Shown here piece after piece: positions 22,921 to 33,785 of a stretch of 64,000 nucleotides of DNA. Source of the DNA: Chondrus crispus (taxonomy: Eukaryota; Rhodophyta; Florideophyceae; Gigartinales; Gigartinaceae). How positions within the stretch are numbered: the stretch's first letter is position 1; the number at the start of each line of letters is the position of its first letter. Both the position numbers and the translations under genes were made by a program. Location: contig NW_005178710.1 in the NCBI RefSeq assembly GCF_000350225.1, positions 250,779 to 314,778 of the forward strand. The letters are read 5' to 3'. Under the pieces are notes generated by a model that worked only from the letters and a program-made list of their open reading frames with translations, was not told where the DNA came from and searched no databases.

Positions 22921-23199
22921 TTAGAGATAAGCGCGCGATTTGACGACAGCTGTACAACGGCCACCACGATCGTGCAAAGGCACAATGGAGGACTCAGAAA
23001 GACTGAGTCCCCGCTCCAAATCCGCACCCTTGTCGCCAAACTGAAAAAGTATCTGGCAGAAGGCTTCTGTAAGTGCCTTGTATTTAGAATGCGCGGTCTC
23101 CCATTTGCGCAGCCGATTTTTCTCCGACGTTGTATAATCTATCAAAGGCTTCTTTGTATAGATTGTCTTAAAAAAGTATGACAAAATCACGTCTGCCAT
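22921..23199 (-). CDS. Unrecognised minus-strand ORF, possible 3' exon
   Basis: ATG at 23199; the frame is open back to 23406 without another Met. It encodes VILSYFFKTIYTKKPLIDY, then a Lys/Glu-rich helical part (LRKWETAHSKYKALTEAF) and a hydrophobic helix. Upstream on the same strand lies the frame 23523-24161. A CTGTACTAAC word followed by CTTGCAG (plus-strand complement, about 23445-23500) looks like a branch point and acceptor, so the two frames could be exons of one gene. No family recognised. Confidence 0.35.
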   Translation of the reverse strand: MADVILSYFFKTIYTKKPLIDYTTSEKNRLRKWETAHSKYKALTEAFCQILFQFGDKGADLERGLSLSESSIVPLHDRGGRCTAVVKSRAYL

Positions 23200-23522
23200 A
23201 CTGGATATCCCTGTGGGAGCAGGGAGCTGCTCTTGATCAACGCGCGAACGCCGCCCGCTCGAATTCCCTAGCTTTGTCTGCTGAAAATCATTTTTCACCG
23301 TCGCTGTATTGTTTCTGCCGGAGCTTTGGGAGGGATCGCGGTACCCAACTTCGAGTACCGCTGCCGGCTGCAGCGCCTGTCGACGGCCAGAAAACCTGGC
23401 GTTCACGGGTGGGGGTTTGGCTGTCTATCGACGACCAAACGTTCTGCAAGTGGTTACGTTGAACGCGGAATTGAACGTTAGTACAGTAGTTTACATTGAC
23501 AGGCACTTGTGGATGGACGCGT

Positions 23523-24161
23523 TCAAACGCGTTCGCGTGCAAGCAGCATAACAACCGACGTACCATGCGGTGTACCGACATGAAAAAAGTTATTCGTAAT
23601 TGACTGCGACGGCCCTGTGCGCCATGAAGATCCACCAGCCCTTTCAATATTTTCTTGTGTGTTCAGCACAGGCCTTGACATGAAACCAAACGCGTTGCGA
23701 GTAGGAGGAATCCATATATTGCCCCCTGGTGGACTAGCCATGAATTCCAACTCGTGTTCAGCTAGCTCCGACTGACCGCCAGCCAGGCCTCTGGCACAGC
23801 ACTCCAGCTTGAAAGCTGCCTCAAGAATGACTGCCGCTCGCATCATGGAGCTTTGATTGCTACGTACGTCTCTCTTGTGGTCCAGCACTTCAGCTGGAAT
23901 TGCCCGTTGTTGTGCTTGTGCCGTTCGGGTTCCTACCTTTGATGCGAGAGCCTCTACAGCCATGGCCTCCAGCAGAGCGTCAGCAGCTGCGAGCGCTGCT
24001 GAAGGTGCAGTAATTTTCGCCGCGACTGGCTTCGTGAGAGCTTCCGTGACTGGCGCCTTATTGACTACACTCGTCGGTTCGTTGGCGGTGGTGGTCATGA
24101 AGGCGCTCTCTGCACCGGGCGCAGTGGTGCTGGCAGAGCGGGGGGCAGACAACATTGACAT
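23523..24161 (-). CDS. Unrecognised minus-strand ORF (212 aa), possible 5' exon
   Basis: ATG at 24161, minus strand. The N-terminal half is Ala/Thr/Val-rich (AAKITAPSAALAAADALLEAMAVEAL) and the second half contains AVILEAAFKLECCARGLAG and ELAEHELEFMASPPGG. Predicted mostly helical at first, then Pro/Gly-rich. It could be a host gene exon spliced to 22921-23406 or a transposon gag-like protein. Function unknown. Confidence 0.35.
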   Translation of the reverse strand: MSMLSAPRSASTTAPGAESAFMTTTANEPTSVVNKAPVTEALTKPVAAKITAPSAALAAADALLEAMAVEALASKVGTRTAQAQQRAIPAEVLDHKRDVRSNQSSMMRAAVILEAAFKLECCARGLAGGQSELAEHELEFMASPPGGNIWIPPTRNAFGFMSRPVLNTQENIERAGGSSWRTGPSQSITNNFFHVGTPHGTSVVMLLARERV

Positions 24162-24529
24162 TGTCAATTGTTGGTTGAGGAAGCTGTCCGTGGAAATACG
24201 GGAGGGGCGAAAGGGAAACGGCGGGTGCGTTATGGTACTGGACGGTTGGGGTTATGATGTATTTTATAGGAATTGATAGAGTTATTGTTGTAGTCATGGG
24301 CCTACGTATGCCCACGCGGCGAATGAGAAGCGCGCGTGGCCTGCCACCCGGCCGCACGCGCCTACGTAAACGCCGCGAGCCTGCCGCTCCGCGCTCGGCA
24401 CTTCGCCCCTGGAAAACCACCCGCCCAGCCTCCCCCGCACCCCGACGCGACGTTTCCTCATGTCGGGCTGCCCTCGTCCTGCATTTGTCTATCCCATTCG
24501 CTCTCTGCGCACGTCATACCAATGGCGTA

Positions 24530-25020
24530 TATGCCCTTGGGTGAGACTGTAGAGCGATTTCGGTAATCCCATCTGGGCCGAGCCCAAGGCGAGTGTTGGG
24601 GTTGCGGTTGAGCAAGCCGCGGATGAGCGGTTTGAAGTCGGACGATGCCAAAGGCCCAGAGGTCAACCAACTGTCCGTACTCGCAGCCGCTGAGCATCTC
24701 CGGGGCGACGTACTCGCGCGTGCCGCAAAAGGTCTCGGGCATGTTGATGGGGTTTGCCGGGGCGATGCGAAGGTTGGACGAGGGCGGCGGCTGGGGCTTC
24801 TGGAACGGGTGCTTCCGCTTGCCCAGCAGCTTGATGAGGCCCAAGTCGGCTCGGCGATGCGGACGTGGCCGTCCAGGTCAAGCAGGACGTTCTCCAGCTT
24901 CAAGTCGCGGTACACAACGAACAGTATGTGGATGTAATCGAGGGCGAGGAGGATCTCGGCGGGGATGCGGCGGCGCGCCTCCTTGGCTTTCACTCTCTTG
25001 CTTTTCCTAACGTTCGCGCC
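24530..25020 (-). pseudogene. AGC-family protein kinase remnant
   Basis: Minus-strand reading gives ALDYIH...VVYRDLKLENVLLDLDGHVRIAE, the catalytic-loop signature of AGC kinases (YRDLKLEN). After a frame change it reads the activation segment TFCGTREYVAPEML and VDLWAFGI (normally DWWSFG). After a second change comes IRGLLNRNPNTRLG, the end of the kinase domain. The DFG motif is not recognisable (RIAEPTW), part of the C-lobe between DLWAFG and LLNRNP is missing, and the N-lobe is absent. It is therefore inactive. The pattern matches the S6K/Akt side of the AGC group. Confidence 0.75.
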
Positions 25021-25321
25021 GCCCCCCGTGTGCCGCCACGCCTGTACGGCGCCCCCGCCCGCCCGCGGCAGACTGCCCCGCCGAACACGCTGCGCCACAC
25101 ACGCCCCGCCCAGTACCCCGCCTTATTCTCATCACCCAGGGAGCCCTGCCTCCCGGTGATGAGAATGAGGCGGGGTCTTGCCTCCATAGCATCCGCTCGC
25201 GGGGTAGGGGATCTTACACCTCGCCGGCAGCCGCATGCATATTTATACCCCACCCGCCCCCTGCACTCCCCCCACACTATCTCACTCACTCCTACGCCCG
25301 AACACGCCCAACGCCCGCACG
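25021..25321 (+). promoter_or_regulatory. Former promoter region with TATA-like box
   Basis: GCATATTTATACCCC at about 25233-25247 lies about 80 bases ahead of the signal-peptide ATG at 25322. The rest is GC-rich and non-coding on the plus strand. Confidence 0.4.
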
Positions 25322-25905
25322 ATGAATCTCCAGGTCTGCACGCTGCTGCTCTCGGCCCTAGTTTCCCTCGCCGCGTCGTCGTCGACGAGCGAGGTGCGGG
25401 ACGGGGATGGTGAGGGCTGTGGACGGGCCGTAAAGCTACGACACGACGCGGACGAACGGGCACGGGCCGCTATCGTCAGTGGACGAGGAGTTCTCCGCGT
25501 GCGGTTAGGGCGAGATCTGCCACCCTCAACTTTCCGGCGGCGGTCGGCGTCTCGCCGCTGGCCCCGCAGCCCAAGCTCGTGCGCGCCGAGTAAACGCTCG
25601 GCCCGGCCCCGCCAGCTGGAACTGGGCCCTCGCGTGGCCCTTCCACCACCCCGGCGAGCACACCCTCATGGGCAAGCAGTTCCCGCTCGAGAGCCACACG
25701 GTGCACCAGAGCGAGGGGGTGTGCGGGAAGGAGAGGAACACGGGGTCGGTAGTGCGCTTGCGCGGCGGAGGATAGCGCGGGCGCTCCGCCGGGCGTGCGA
25801 TGGAGCCCGAGGTACGGCAACGGCGGAAGCAGGATGAGCTGGCGCGGGAGCCAGCCCACGTGGACGGTGGTCAGGGTACCGGTGTGGCAGGCCATGAAGG
25901 AAGGG
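25322..25905 (+). pseudogene. Alpha-carbonic anhydrase remnant with signal peptide
   Basis: Alpha-carbonic anhydrases hydrate CO2 at a zinc held by three His. An ATG at 25322 starts a good signal peptide (MNLQVCTLLLSALVSLAAS). The following frames are broken, but WPFHHPGEHTLMGKQFPLE followed by SHTVH (about 25630-25700) closely matches the family's zinc-ligand block (HxH, EHxxxG, FPLExHxVH). Near 25860-25900 WTVVRVPVWQAM resembles the C-terminal WTV strand. At least two frameshifts separate these parts and one expected ligand context (FHFHW) is degenerate. The protein would have been secreted or periplastidic, as in inorganic-carbon acquisition. Confidence 0.65.
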
Positions 25906-26732
25906 GAGGGGAGACAGGGGAGCGGTAGAGCGGCATGCCGATGACTCTACTCTGCACTTGGCTGCGTCGGGAGGCCGGGGCAAAGGCGAATCTCGGCGGA
26001 TGAGGGGAGACGGGTGCGGCGGTAAGTGTAGGTCCGGGAGCGGGCGTAGCTGTCAAGACGGCAGGAGGGACCTTTTCTTGCATGGGCGGGCTCGGGCGGC
26101 GGTGGCAGGAGGCGGGACGCTCGGAGCCTGCACCATCAACGGCAGCTTGGCGCGGGCGGGCGGGGGGTCGGCGACAACGGCGGAGGGCTCAACTATGTCG
26201 TCGCGGGCTTCTGACGAGGTGGGGTGCCCTTTTATTTTGGGGGGTAAATTTATCAATACTGTACATGAGGGGTGCGCTTACAGATACAATTCTAGGGATT
26301 CATGTACCTACTAATATCATTTATTTATTTTTTGAATGCATTTTTATTCAAATTTATTTTTTGGGGGGTCGGTACTGTAGCACGAGATGGTCTGGTATAA
26401 ATTGGTTGGAAATTTAATACTGCTACCGCCGGAAAGGTCGGGCGGGAGTGGTGCACACGCGAAGGCGGGACGACGAAGAGGGGGTTTTAGCAGGGGTGGT
26501 GTGCTTCGGTACCACTCGACGGAGAAGGGGTTTTAGCAGGGGTGGTGTGCTTCGGTACCACTCCCCTGCTACCCTTTTCTTTTGGTCGCGAGTTCAATTC
26601 TTCATGAGTGCGAATTTATTAAATAATGTGTTAAAATAATATGTTATTAAATAGTGTGTTAAACTAATGTATAGATTCCTGAATGTCAACTCATAATTTT
26701 AAATAATTTCTGTATTCGCGCAGTTTTAATTT
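25906..26732. other. Intergenic region with AT-rich stretch and tandem repeat
   Basis: No gene supported. It contains an abrupt AT-rich segment (about 26290-26420) and the 46 bp-period tandem repeat at 26481-26564. Confidence 0.5.
26481..26564. repeat. 46 bp-period tandem repeat, two copies
   Basis: The unit starts GGGGTTTTAGCAGGGGTGG and ends GGTACCACTC, at 26481-26518 and 26527-26564. Each unit contains an imperfect inverted repeat (AGGGGTGGT / ACCACTCCCC) around GTGCTTCGGT. Confidence 0.85.
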
Positions 26733-27209
26733 TTGGCAGTGGCCCGCTGGTATGGGGCGTATGAGCTGTTACCCGCTGCATGTTACCCGTGCTCACGGAT
26801 CATAGCATCCTTGGCCCTGAGCGCCCCCGTGGGCCGATCTCACAAGCTAAAAAAGGTCAGACTCTGGGCACCCGCGTATACACTGCCCCTCCGAGGAGTG
26901 CTCATACATTGTGAACGCCCAACCAGACCGCAAGGAAAACAACGGCTTGTAGAAGTGGTAAAACTCAATCTCACTCACCCATGCAACGCCATGAAGGGGA
27001 AACGTAAGCGCAAGCCCTTAGCCCAAACCCTCGTAGAGGTTGGAGGGTCTCCGGTCATTGCCAGACAGATGAGAGCCTGGAGAGTTCCGCGCCAGGCAGG
27101 GCAATCGAAGAAACGACGGAAACAAGGGGTCGCAGTCCCTCAACGAAAATCGCGTTGCTCTGCATGTGGTCAGATTGGGCAATACGCAACGACTTGCGAA
27201 GCCCCAAAC
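26733..27209 (+). pseudogene. Basic zinc-knuckle-like coding remnant, possibly MULE-type transposase C-terminus
   Basis: Open frame containing a basic stretch (KGKRKRK, KKRRKQG) and then SRCSACGQIGQYATTC, which matches CxxCGxxGHxxxxC except that His is replaced by Gln/Tyr. Mutator-like transposases end in such a basic region plus knuckle. The frame is cut off by the copia LTR at 27210. An ATG exists at 26991. Identification is tentative. Confidence 0.35.
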
Positions 27210-27506
27210 TGTGGTAGGAATGTTAGTGTCGAGCGGAAGCTGAGGCTCGGTGTCTCTGAACGTGCGCAGCGGAGGGAGCGGAACGGAGGTGATCGAGCGA
27301 GGCGAAGCGAAAGCCCACAAAAGCCACCGGGGGTCTTGTCTCGTGAGTGCGTGAGTATCCCCCGGATTTCTAGTCCCTTTAATTTCCCCTTGATTTAAGT
27401 ACCCGGTAAAATTCCCCTTTGTAATTTTGGGACCGGCGGCGCACCGCCGCGGACACTGCCAGTCGCTTAGGGCTAGCGCTGTCCTCGCTGCACAGTGCCC
27501 ACAACA
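27210..27506 (-). repeat. 3' LTR of the copia element (297 bp)
   Basis: On the minus strand it runs from TGTTGTGGGCACTG to CCTACCACA; it is the partner of 36252-36548. It is preceded on the minus strand by GACGGGGGGTC, a plausible polypurine tract. Confidence 0.93.
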
Positions 27507-28088
27507 GACCCCCCGTCGGGCCACGTTCGACGGCGGCCAGCGGCGGCCGACTACACGCGCACGCCGACGGCGGAGTACATCCGTTGGGAACGTGGTCCGA
27601 CGCCCTGGCAGACCCCAGTCTGCGGACTTCCCTTATGCACCGCGTCCTCCGAGACGGAGTTATCTACTTCTTCCCTTTCCCTTGCGGCGCCTGCCTTACA
27701 CGGCATTCTCCACCTACGATCGGTCCCTCATTTCGCGCTGCCGCACACCCGCTTCTTCAATCGCACAGCATTTCCCGCTCCACTCCTTGAGCCCATTGCG
27801 CATCTCGCGATCCGTGTGAAGCTTCGTGGTCACCATCTGCCTCGCCGCGCCGCCACACCACCGCGCCAAGCATCACTTTCTCAGTCTCCCCTACTGGGGT
27901 CTCATCCATTGCAGCTGCCGCGCGCTCCGCCCCTCGTCTCGACGTCGAGCGCCTCGTCGCTTCATCCTCCGCTTCGTCTCTTCATCCTCCGCTTCGTCTC
28001 GTCATCCTCCGCTTCGCGCCTGCCCTGACCGAAACCGATAAAAGCGCCCGCGGGCGACGGTACGGAGGGGTGAGCGTGAGGCTTCACG
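27507..28088 (+). promoter_or_regulatory. Leader region between the 3' LTR and the antisense gene, with 20 bp repeats
   Basis: No convincing protein. Three tandem copies of TTCATCCTCCGCTTCGTCTC-type units lie at 27961-27980, 27981-28000 and 28001-28016. As the antisense gene begins at 28089, this stretch is the likely 5' leader or promoter region of that gene, by position only. Confidence 0.4.
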
Positions 28089-29342
28089 ATGCCTGACGTG
28101 CGGTGGGTCTCGATGGAAGCTAAGCGCGCACCGCTTTCCGGAATGGAGATGCTGGATGGCGAGTGCCGCGTTCAGCTACACGGTGGCTCTCGAGTGGTGT
28201 CAGTGACAAAAGAGGCACTGATAAGGAGTGTGCGATTGCCCCGAGAAGTTTGTGGCGAGCTCTGGGATTGGCTGTCGTTGCGCCGTGGTCGCTTTTTCAC
28301 CGAAAGAATGCTCCAGGAACTCGGGTTCTTGACCGTTTGGGGTTCTCGGCTGATGGACCCCGGGGCTGACCAAACGGACTACACTATTCGGCGTATTGTG
28401 TTTTCGTCCAGGAAGGACGTACGGTTTGGCAAGCGGGGGTTCCTTGCCTCAGCAGGCGACCGCGGGGGACATCGCTCCTTCTGGCCCATCGACTTCTACA
28501 CCATGAAGTCGTACAGGGCCGTGGGTAGCTTGGAGCAGATGTTGGAGCTGAGCAGTGAGGTCGAGTCTGACTTGGAGGTGAAGGAAAACGGGAGCGGCCT
28601 GCAAGTGGAGATAGTTTTTGATGGTCACGCCGAGGCGCGATATTTGGACAATCTGCACCAGGCTTGCACTCGACGGATGGACCACTTCTTCAGACTTCGA
28701 TGCCCCGGTGCTCGCGGGGATTCGGCTGCAACGCTCCACCGCCGTACGAACGTTCGCAGCTTCGTATACTCTCCACGTGGCCAGTGTCTCCGAGCCGCGA
28801 TCGCGAATGGACTATACGCGCTGGCTGGAGAAGTGGCTGCACTAGCCATGATGAATATCCATCCGATGCCAGCCGTGAGCGTCGCCCAAGCTGGAGCGTG
28901 GCTCGAACAGCGGTTGGGCTCTTACCGCCTTGAAAAGGTTTCGATTCCGAACCGTGTTGACGAAGAAGAGTGGTTGGCTTTCCAACGTGATGGGATCTTC
29001 TTGTCCAGGTTAGGGGGAATGGACAGTTCAGGAGAAGAAATCGACCATGTCGTCGTTCTGGATGCCAAGATGCAGCTCGTGTATGATTGCACAGAGCATT
29101 TTGCACTACAGATGGGCAAGGGAACCTTGAGCGCTTGTCTTGGTGATGGGGTCGACCTACTCGGCATTCCGGAGCTTCGTCGCCTCACCAAACAGCCAGT
29201 TGGGAAGCGCAAGCGTCATGGTGGTGGTAGGAAAATATCCACCGAAGTTCAACGTAAACGAAAGGATGTTTCGCGAAAGAAGAAGCCCTTTACCACTGGT
29301 TCCTCTCAGAGGAGGAGGAGGATGGTAATCGATGAGCCGTAG
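28089..29342 (+). CDS. Antisense gene of the copia element; papain-fold/C39-like cysteine peptidase candidate (417 aa)
   Basis: Intact ATG-to-TAG frame inside the retrotransposon but opposite to gag-pol; its stop (29340-29342) lies three bases from the complement of the pol stop (29346-29348). Residues 231-245 read GQCLRAAIANGLYAL, an active-site-Cys helix (Cys233). Residues 319-333 read DHVVVLDAKMQLVYD, giving His320 and Asp333 with the spacing seen after the catalytic His of C39/papain-fold peptidases. The order Cys-His-Asp fits that fold; the oxyanion-side Gln is not certain. The N-terminal 200 residues are mixed and unrecognised. The C-terminus (370-412) is strongly basic (GKRKRHGGGRK, QRKRKD), likely nuclear-targeting or nucleic-acid binding. 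It is open while pol carries stops. An inactive fold relative or a non-peptidase role is possible. Confidence 0.65.
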   Translation: MPDVRWVSMEAKRAPLSGMEMLDGECRVQLHGGSRVVSVTKEALIRSVRLPREVCGELWDWLSLRRGRFFTERMLQELGFLTVWGSRLMDPGADQTDYTIRRIVFSSRKDVRFGKRGFLASAGDRGGHRSFWPIDFYTMKSYRAVGSLEQMLELSSEVESDLEVKENGSGLQVEIVFDGHAEARYLDNLHQACTRRMDHFFRLRCPGARGDSAATLHRRTNVRSFVYSPRGQCLRAAIANGLYALAGEVAALAMMNIHPMPAVSVAQAGAWLEQRLGSYRLEKVSIPNRVDEEEWLAFQRDGIFLSRLGGMDSSGEEIDHVVVLDAKMQLVYDCTEHFALQMGKGTLSACLGDGVDLLGIPELRRLTKQPVGKRKRHGGGRKISTEVQRKRKDVSRKKKPFTTGSSQRRRRMVIDEP

Positions 29343-29444
29343 ATGCTAATTAAACTGGATCCGCTTGGCCTTATCGACCATGCAAGGGTCCAGCACTCCA
29401 TTCAGCATGACCTTGTTCACCTTTCGGAACATTTCCAAGTTTCT

Positions 29445-30034
29445 TGTAGTACAATTGCGTACCACGACCACCCCGGGGAGATGTGAACCGAACGGAAGAG
29501 CAGGTGCTACTGTAGCTACCGGGCTTGCACGCGCCCGTAGCGGAGTACAGTAGTACCCCGCGGGTCACACGTGCTACAACCGCTGGCGTGGCCACAGGCA
29601 CACGTGTGTAATCCGTACGGTTATAAGTAGTAATTAGTAGTTAATGGCACGAATTTATTAATTGTGTACAGTAGCTGGTATACAGTAAGTAACAGCTACT
29701 GTAGCGGGACAGGTGTCCTGGCGTCCCACTTAGGGGTTAAGACCGGGGGCACCTGCCCCGTCCCAGTAAAGAGGAGGCAGACTCGCCTCCCTTCCCTTTA
29801 CGGCCAAGTGCTAACACCGTTCCGGTTTTCCTTTAGCTCCGGCTTCTAACCCGTGACCGGCCGTCCGGGTATAACACCACCGACCGGCTGCGCGTCACCG
29901 GCCACGTGAGCCTTCCCTCTTTTCGAGTTCATCCGTACGGTTTTTATCCGCGCGTGGGTAACCCAGCGTCGCGTGCTCCCTCACCTCTAACCCCCCTCGT
30001 TCCGAGTGGTCGGTACGAAGGTAGTTATACCACA
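29445..30034 (+). repeat. Solo LTR 1 inside copia pol (590 bp)
   Basis: Starts TGTAGTACAATTG and ends GTTATACCACA. The perfect 5 bp target duplication TTTCT is at 29440-29444 and 30035-30039. It is distantly related to the LTRs of elements A and B (shared GGACAGGTGTCC, GGGGTTAAGACC and TTCTAACCCGTGACCGG words). It splits the last 31 codons of pol. Confidence 0.92.
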
Positions 30035-31544
30035 TTTCTCTTCGTCAAGGCGTCGGCAAGGTTCAGTTTGCCGGCAATCCACTGCATCGTAGCGATCTCT
30101 CTGTTTTCGAAGGAGTCTCACATTCGTGCTACTGTGGGTCAGAGAAGGTAGTCTGTCCCTTCGTGGAGCGTCGTCACTGTTGAGTACAAGCCGTGCGAGT
30201 CAACCGTGAGGATAAACGGAAGCGGGACGTCCGATCCGTACACTCGTTTGAGGCTCTCGGCCATTAGCGATCCACGGTCTGTTGACGTTGCTGCGGCAAG
30301 TATTTCAGCTCCAAATGACGAAAACGCCACTCGGGATTGCTTGCAGCTATGCCAATCAAGGACATGGTACACACCGGCACCCCCCGCAGGCAGGTATATC
30401 CCGGAGAGGTATCCGGTCTGCCCATATGAAGTGGAACCATGGCTAGCATCGGAGAAGCACAAATACGAAGGGTCCTTGTCTAGCATCGGGGGAGCACAGT
30501 ACTTCAGCTGTGGAGTCAAGCCCCGCAGTTCGTTCAGAACCTTACCGCCGTTTACCAAGTCAGAGACTCTTAGGTTGCCTACAGCTTGCTGGAGGTAGCT
30601 TGCTGCAAAAGAAGCTTGCGGGAAGACACCATGACCAAGGAAGTTGAGTGATCCTGCCAAGCCAAGGTACGACGTGAGTTCTTCCGGGGTGGGTCTTTCG
30701 TGGAACTGTTTTTTCCGTTCCCGAGACAGCGCCCGAAACTCGATTTTCTCCATGTACTCTTTCATATCGATGTGCACTGTACCATCAGTGCCTTGCGAAA
30801 TGTGGAGGCGATTGAAGATTAGCTGGCAGTCAACGACGAACCGGCCAACTTCGAATCGTTTTGCAAGGGCAGCATGGAAGTTGTTGACTTCTCTTGGTGA
30901 ACCGACTACCAGGAAATCATCCACGACCTTGCAAATAGCAAGAGCAATATTACCTCCATCGCCGAACTTCATAAAGAGTTGTGGCATGCCAGGGATTGGT
31001 AAAATGCCATGCCCAGACATCCAACCTTCTATGGTCAGCCGCCAGAGTCTTCCAGACTCGACGATTCCATAGGCGGGCTTGAGAAGTCGCCACTGAATCC
31101 CTCAGGAAACTTTTTGGTGGTCGAATATAGATGTCTCGAGAAAGGTAACCTCCCTGCAGGTACGCACCCTTAATGTCGATTGTGGCTATGACCATGTTCA
31201 ATACGGCGGCGATGGACAACACCAGTTGGATCACTGGGAGTTGTGCAGTTGCGGAATCCTTCCGGACACTCTCCTTATCTTTGTCGCGGTTGCCGTGAGG
31301 CACCATTCGACACTTCAGCCGGAGTTTGTCTTCTTCCCCATCGGTCTTCACTTGGAAGAAATGATGCGATGATATAATGTTGGCACCTCTAGGGATGGAA
31401 CTCAACCTGGCTTCCTCAAAGGCACCGTTGTAGTTACTCTTCTCTGCAGCTATGGCTTTGTCAAGCAGCCATCGGGTCACGAACTGCAGTTGAAATTCCG
31501 AAGCGGCTTTATCTCCGATGATCCCTTTTACTTGCTGCAGGACG

Positions 31545-32192
31545 TGTCGTGCACTACAGCCACGTGTGACGGCTGTAGGCAGAGCGATGCGCGTTCGGGC
31601 GCGTAAGGAAATTCGGGAGACCACCCGGTGGATGACCGGAACCGGGGTCCGGGCGCGCTTGCGCGGTAGAAAAGTAGCAAGGTAGTCAGCAATAAAAGGG
31701 GGAGGAGTTAAGAGAAAAACAGAGCTAGCAGGACGGAGAGCACAGTGGTTAACGTAGGTCTCGCGCGGGGTGATCGACGCGCGCGGGGAAGGCAGTTGGG
31801 ATTCCAGGGGTGTAGATGGCTCGGTCGGTATGGGCGAGCCAGTACCGAGTCGAGGCTACAACCTGGAATCCAGAAACCAAGGTAAGAAACCCGAGGCTTC
31901 GTGCCTCTTTACTTTGAGTATCGGGTTGACTATATAGTCCCCCGTCGCCGTAATGGCGAAGCTAAATTATACTGTAAATTAGAATAACTAGGAAACAACG
32001 GGTGTAACCCCGAGGGGACCAAGTACAGCCCCCATAGGCCCTCTGGGTTGCGGAGGGATTACACGTGTCCACGGGGAGGTCCGGTAGAGCGGCAGGGGAG
32101 TCCACGTGTACCCGTGGTACACGTGGCGGTGGCGAGCGCGATTTTCGGCGAGATTAAGACAGCTGTCCCGGCACCGAGTACAGTGCACTACA
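31545..32192 (-). repeat. Solo LTR 2 inside copia pol (648 bp)
   Basis: Plus strand starts TGTCGTGCACTAC and ends GTGCACTACA, flanked by GGACG at 31540-31544 and 32193-32197. On the minus strand it starts TGTAGTGCACTG and carries a TATA-like ACTATATAGTC (plus about 31930), so minus orientation is likely. It separates the integrase C-terminus from the reverse transcriptase. Confidence 0.9.
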
Positions 32193-33785
32193 GGACGTCC
32201 TGCTCCATGGACTGGAGTTCAAACGGCAGCTCCGGGGGAGGCGTGACTCTCACCTCACCGATGTCTTCCTCAGGACGAGGTGGGTCAAACGGTTTGTTGA
32301 GAGTGCCCTGTTGCCTTGCCGGATCTGAAGGAGTGACATCTTCCTGCAGGGGTCTCTCAAGGTTGCGTGAGCTTGGAGACTTCTTAGTGTTCGCAAAGAA
32401 GGCAGGCTGTTCTTCGAAGTACCTTGCGAGATCTTCATCAGCATGTACTCTTGAGTCCTCTCCGTCTTTTCTGATCACAAGAATGCCATCGTGTAGAGGA
32501 GGGTGGACGTCGTTTCCCTCTTCCCACTGAAAGCCTGCTGGGAGATCATCCTCGGTCGGCAAAACTTGACTCCGGGACTCTGCGTTGTCGGTTTGATGCT
32601 GGTTCATCGCTACCTCAGTGTCATCCGTATCAACGACGGCGTACGACCGGGGGAAAACGTAACCAATCTGGTTCAGATCCAACAGTAAGGGTGACCGGGG
32701 AGCTATGCGCACATCTTCATACGCAGCCCGAATTGGCTTTCCACGATGTTCCGAGTTATTTGAGACAATAACCATGTGCCGCTCGACTGCACGTACATAC
32801 CCGGATTCCCATTTGCCAAACTTGACGTTGCGTTTGAAGTAGTAGACGAGAGCGCCACGTCGAAGGTCTTCAGGAAGGACGGTGTTGGGTGACCGGCCAT
32901 TGTCGAGCATCAAGAGGGCCCGACGGGCAACTTGCTCTTCGTGAGCAGCGATTATTTGGTCCGTCACAACACTTTTTGGGAGTCCAGCGATGGAAAGAGT
33001 ATAGCCCCTAGCGAGTTCAAAGCTGCTCATTGTCTTGCTACCGTACAGTATGTTGCTCACATATGTTGCACGGGAAAAACGTCGGACTTCTCCACTTCCA
33101 CGTTGCGAGTCTGCATGAAGAACTGTGCATCTTTGGTCATCATTTGGGCTATCAACCGGACCATCGTATTCTTGCTCTCAACCACTCCAAGCTTGTTGTG
33201 TCTTCGAGCAGGACGGGGCTGGAATTTGACCCCTGTACACTGCAAAAAGCCCTTGAACACGGAGTTATTGAACTCGGGGTCAGATGATACAACAGCTGGA
33301 GGACCGTGTACATCACACCACTTGTTATCGAACACACGGGATGCCTCGTCCATCTCTCGTGTAGTCATGAGTGAGGTAACGGAAAGCCCGGTGTGTACGT
33401 CGACGATGTGGAGTATGGGCTGATTACCCAGCTCTGTGATGTACATGTAGTCTAGCTGAACGTGGTCGTTGAAAGATGAGAGGAGCTTTCCGAAAGAGAC
33501 CTTTCTCGAGTTGGAAGGTCTTCCGGTGCTCTTGCAAGACGTACATTTCGATGCAACTGTGGTGAGGGCTTGCCTTAGAACTGAGGAGAGAATGGATCCT
33601 CGTTTGCATAACTCGAGCATATCGTCAAGGGGCAAGTGGGAAGAGCCATGAAGCTTGAGCGCAAACCTCTTTGCCACCTTTCCGTCCATAAACTTGGTTC
33701 TTCCGAAAGGATGCCCCATTTGCTTCGACATGAGGGAGCGCAAAGATGCGAAGTACGTTTCGAAAGACGAGCTCTTTGAAGGTAC

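Noticed and set aside
28449-29212. Minus-strand frames opposite the 417 aa gene
   Set aside because: Short, no family, and pol already ends at 29346; they are shadows.
29511-30034. LTR start at 29511 (TGTAGCTACC) instead of 29445
   Set aside because: No matching duplication there; starting at 29445 gives TTTCT on both sides and restores the pol frame.
31545-32192. DNA transposon with 8 bp duplication (CAGGACGT) and short inverted ends
   Set aside because: The same sequence is explained more simply as a TG...CA LTR with a 5 bp duplication, like its two neighbours.
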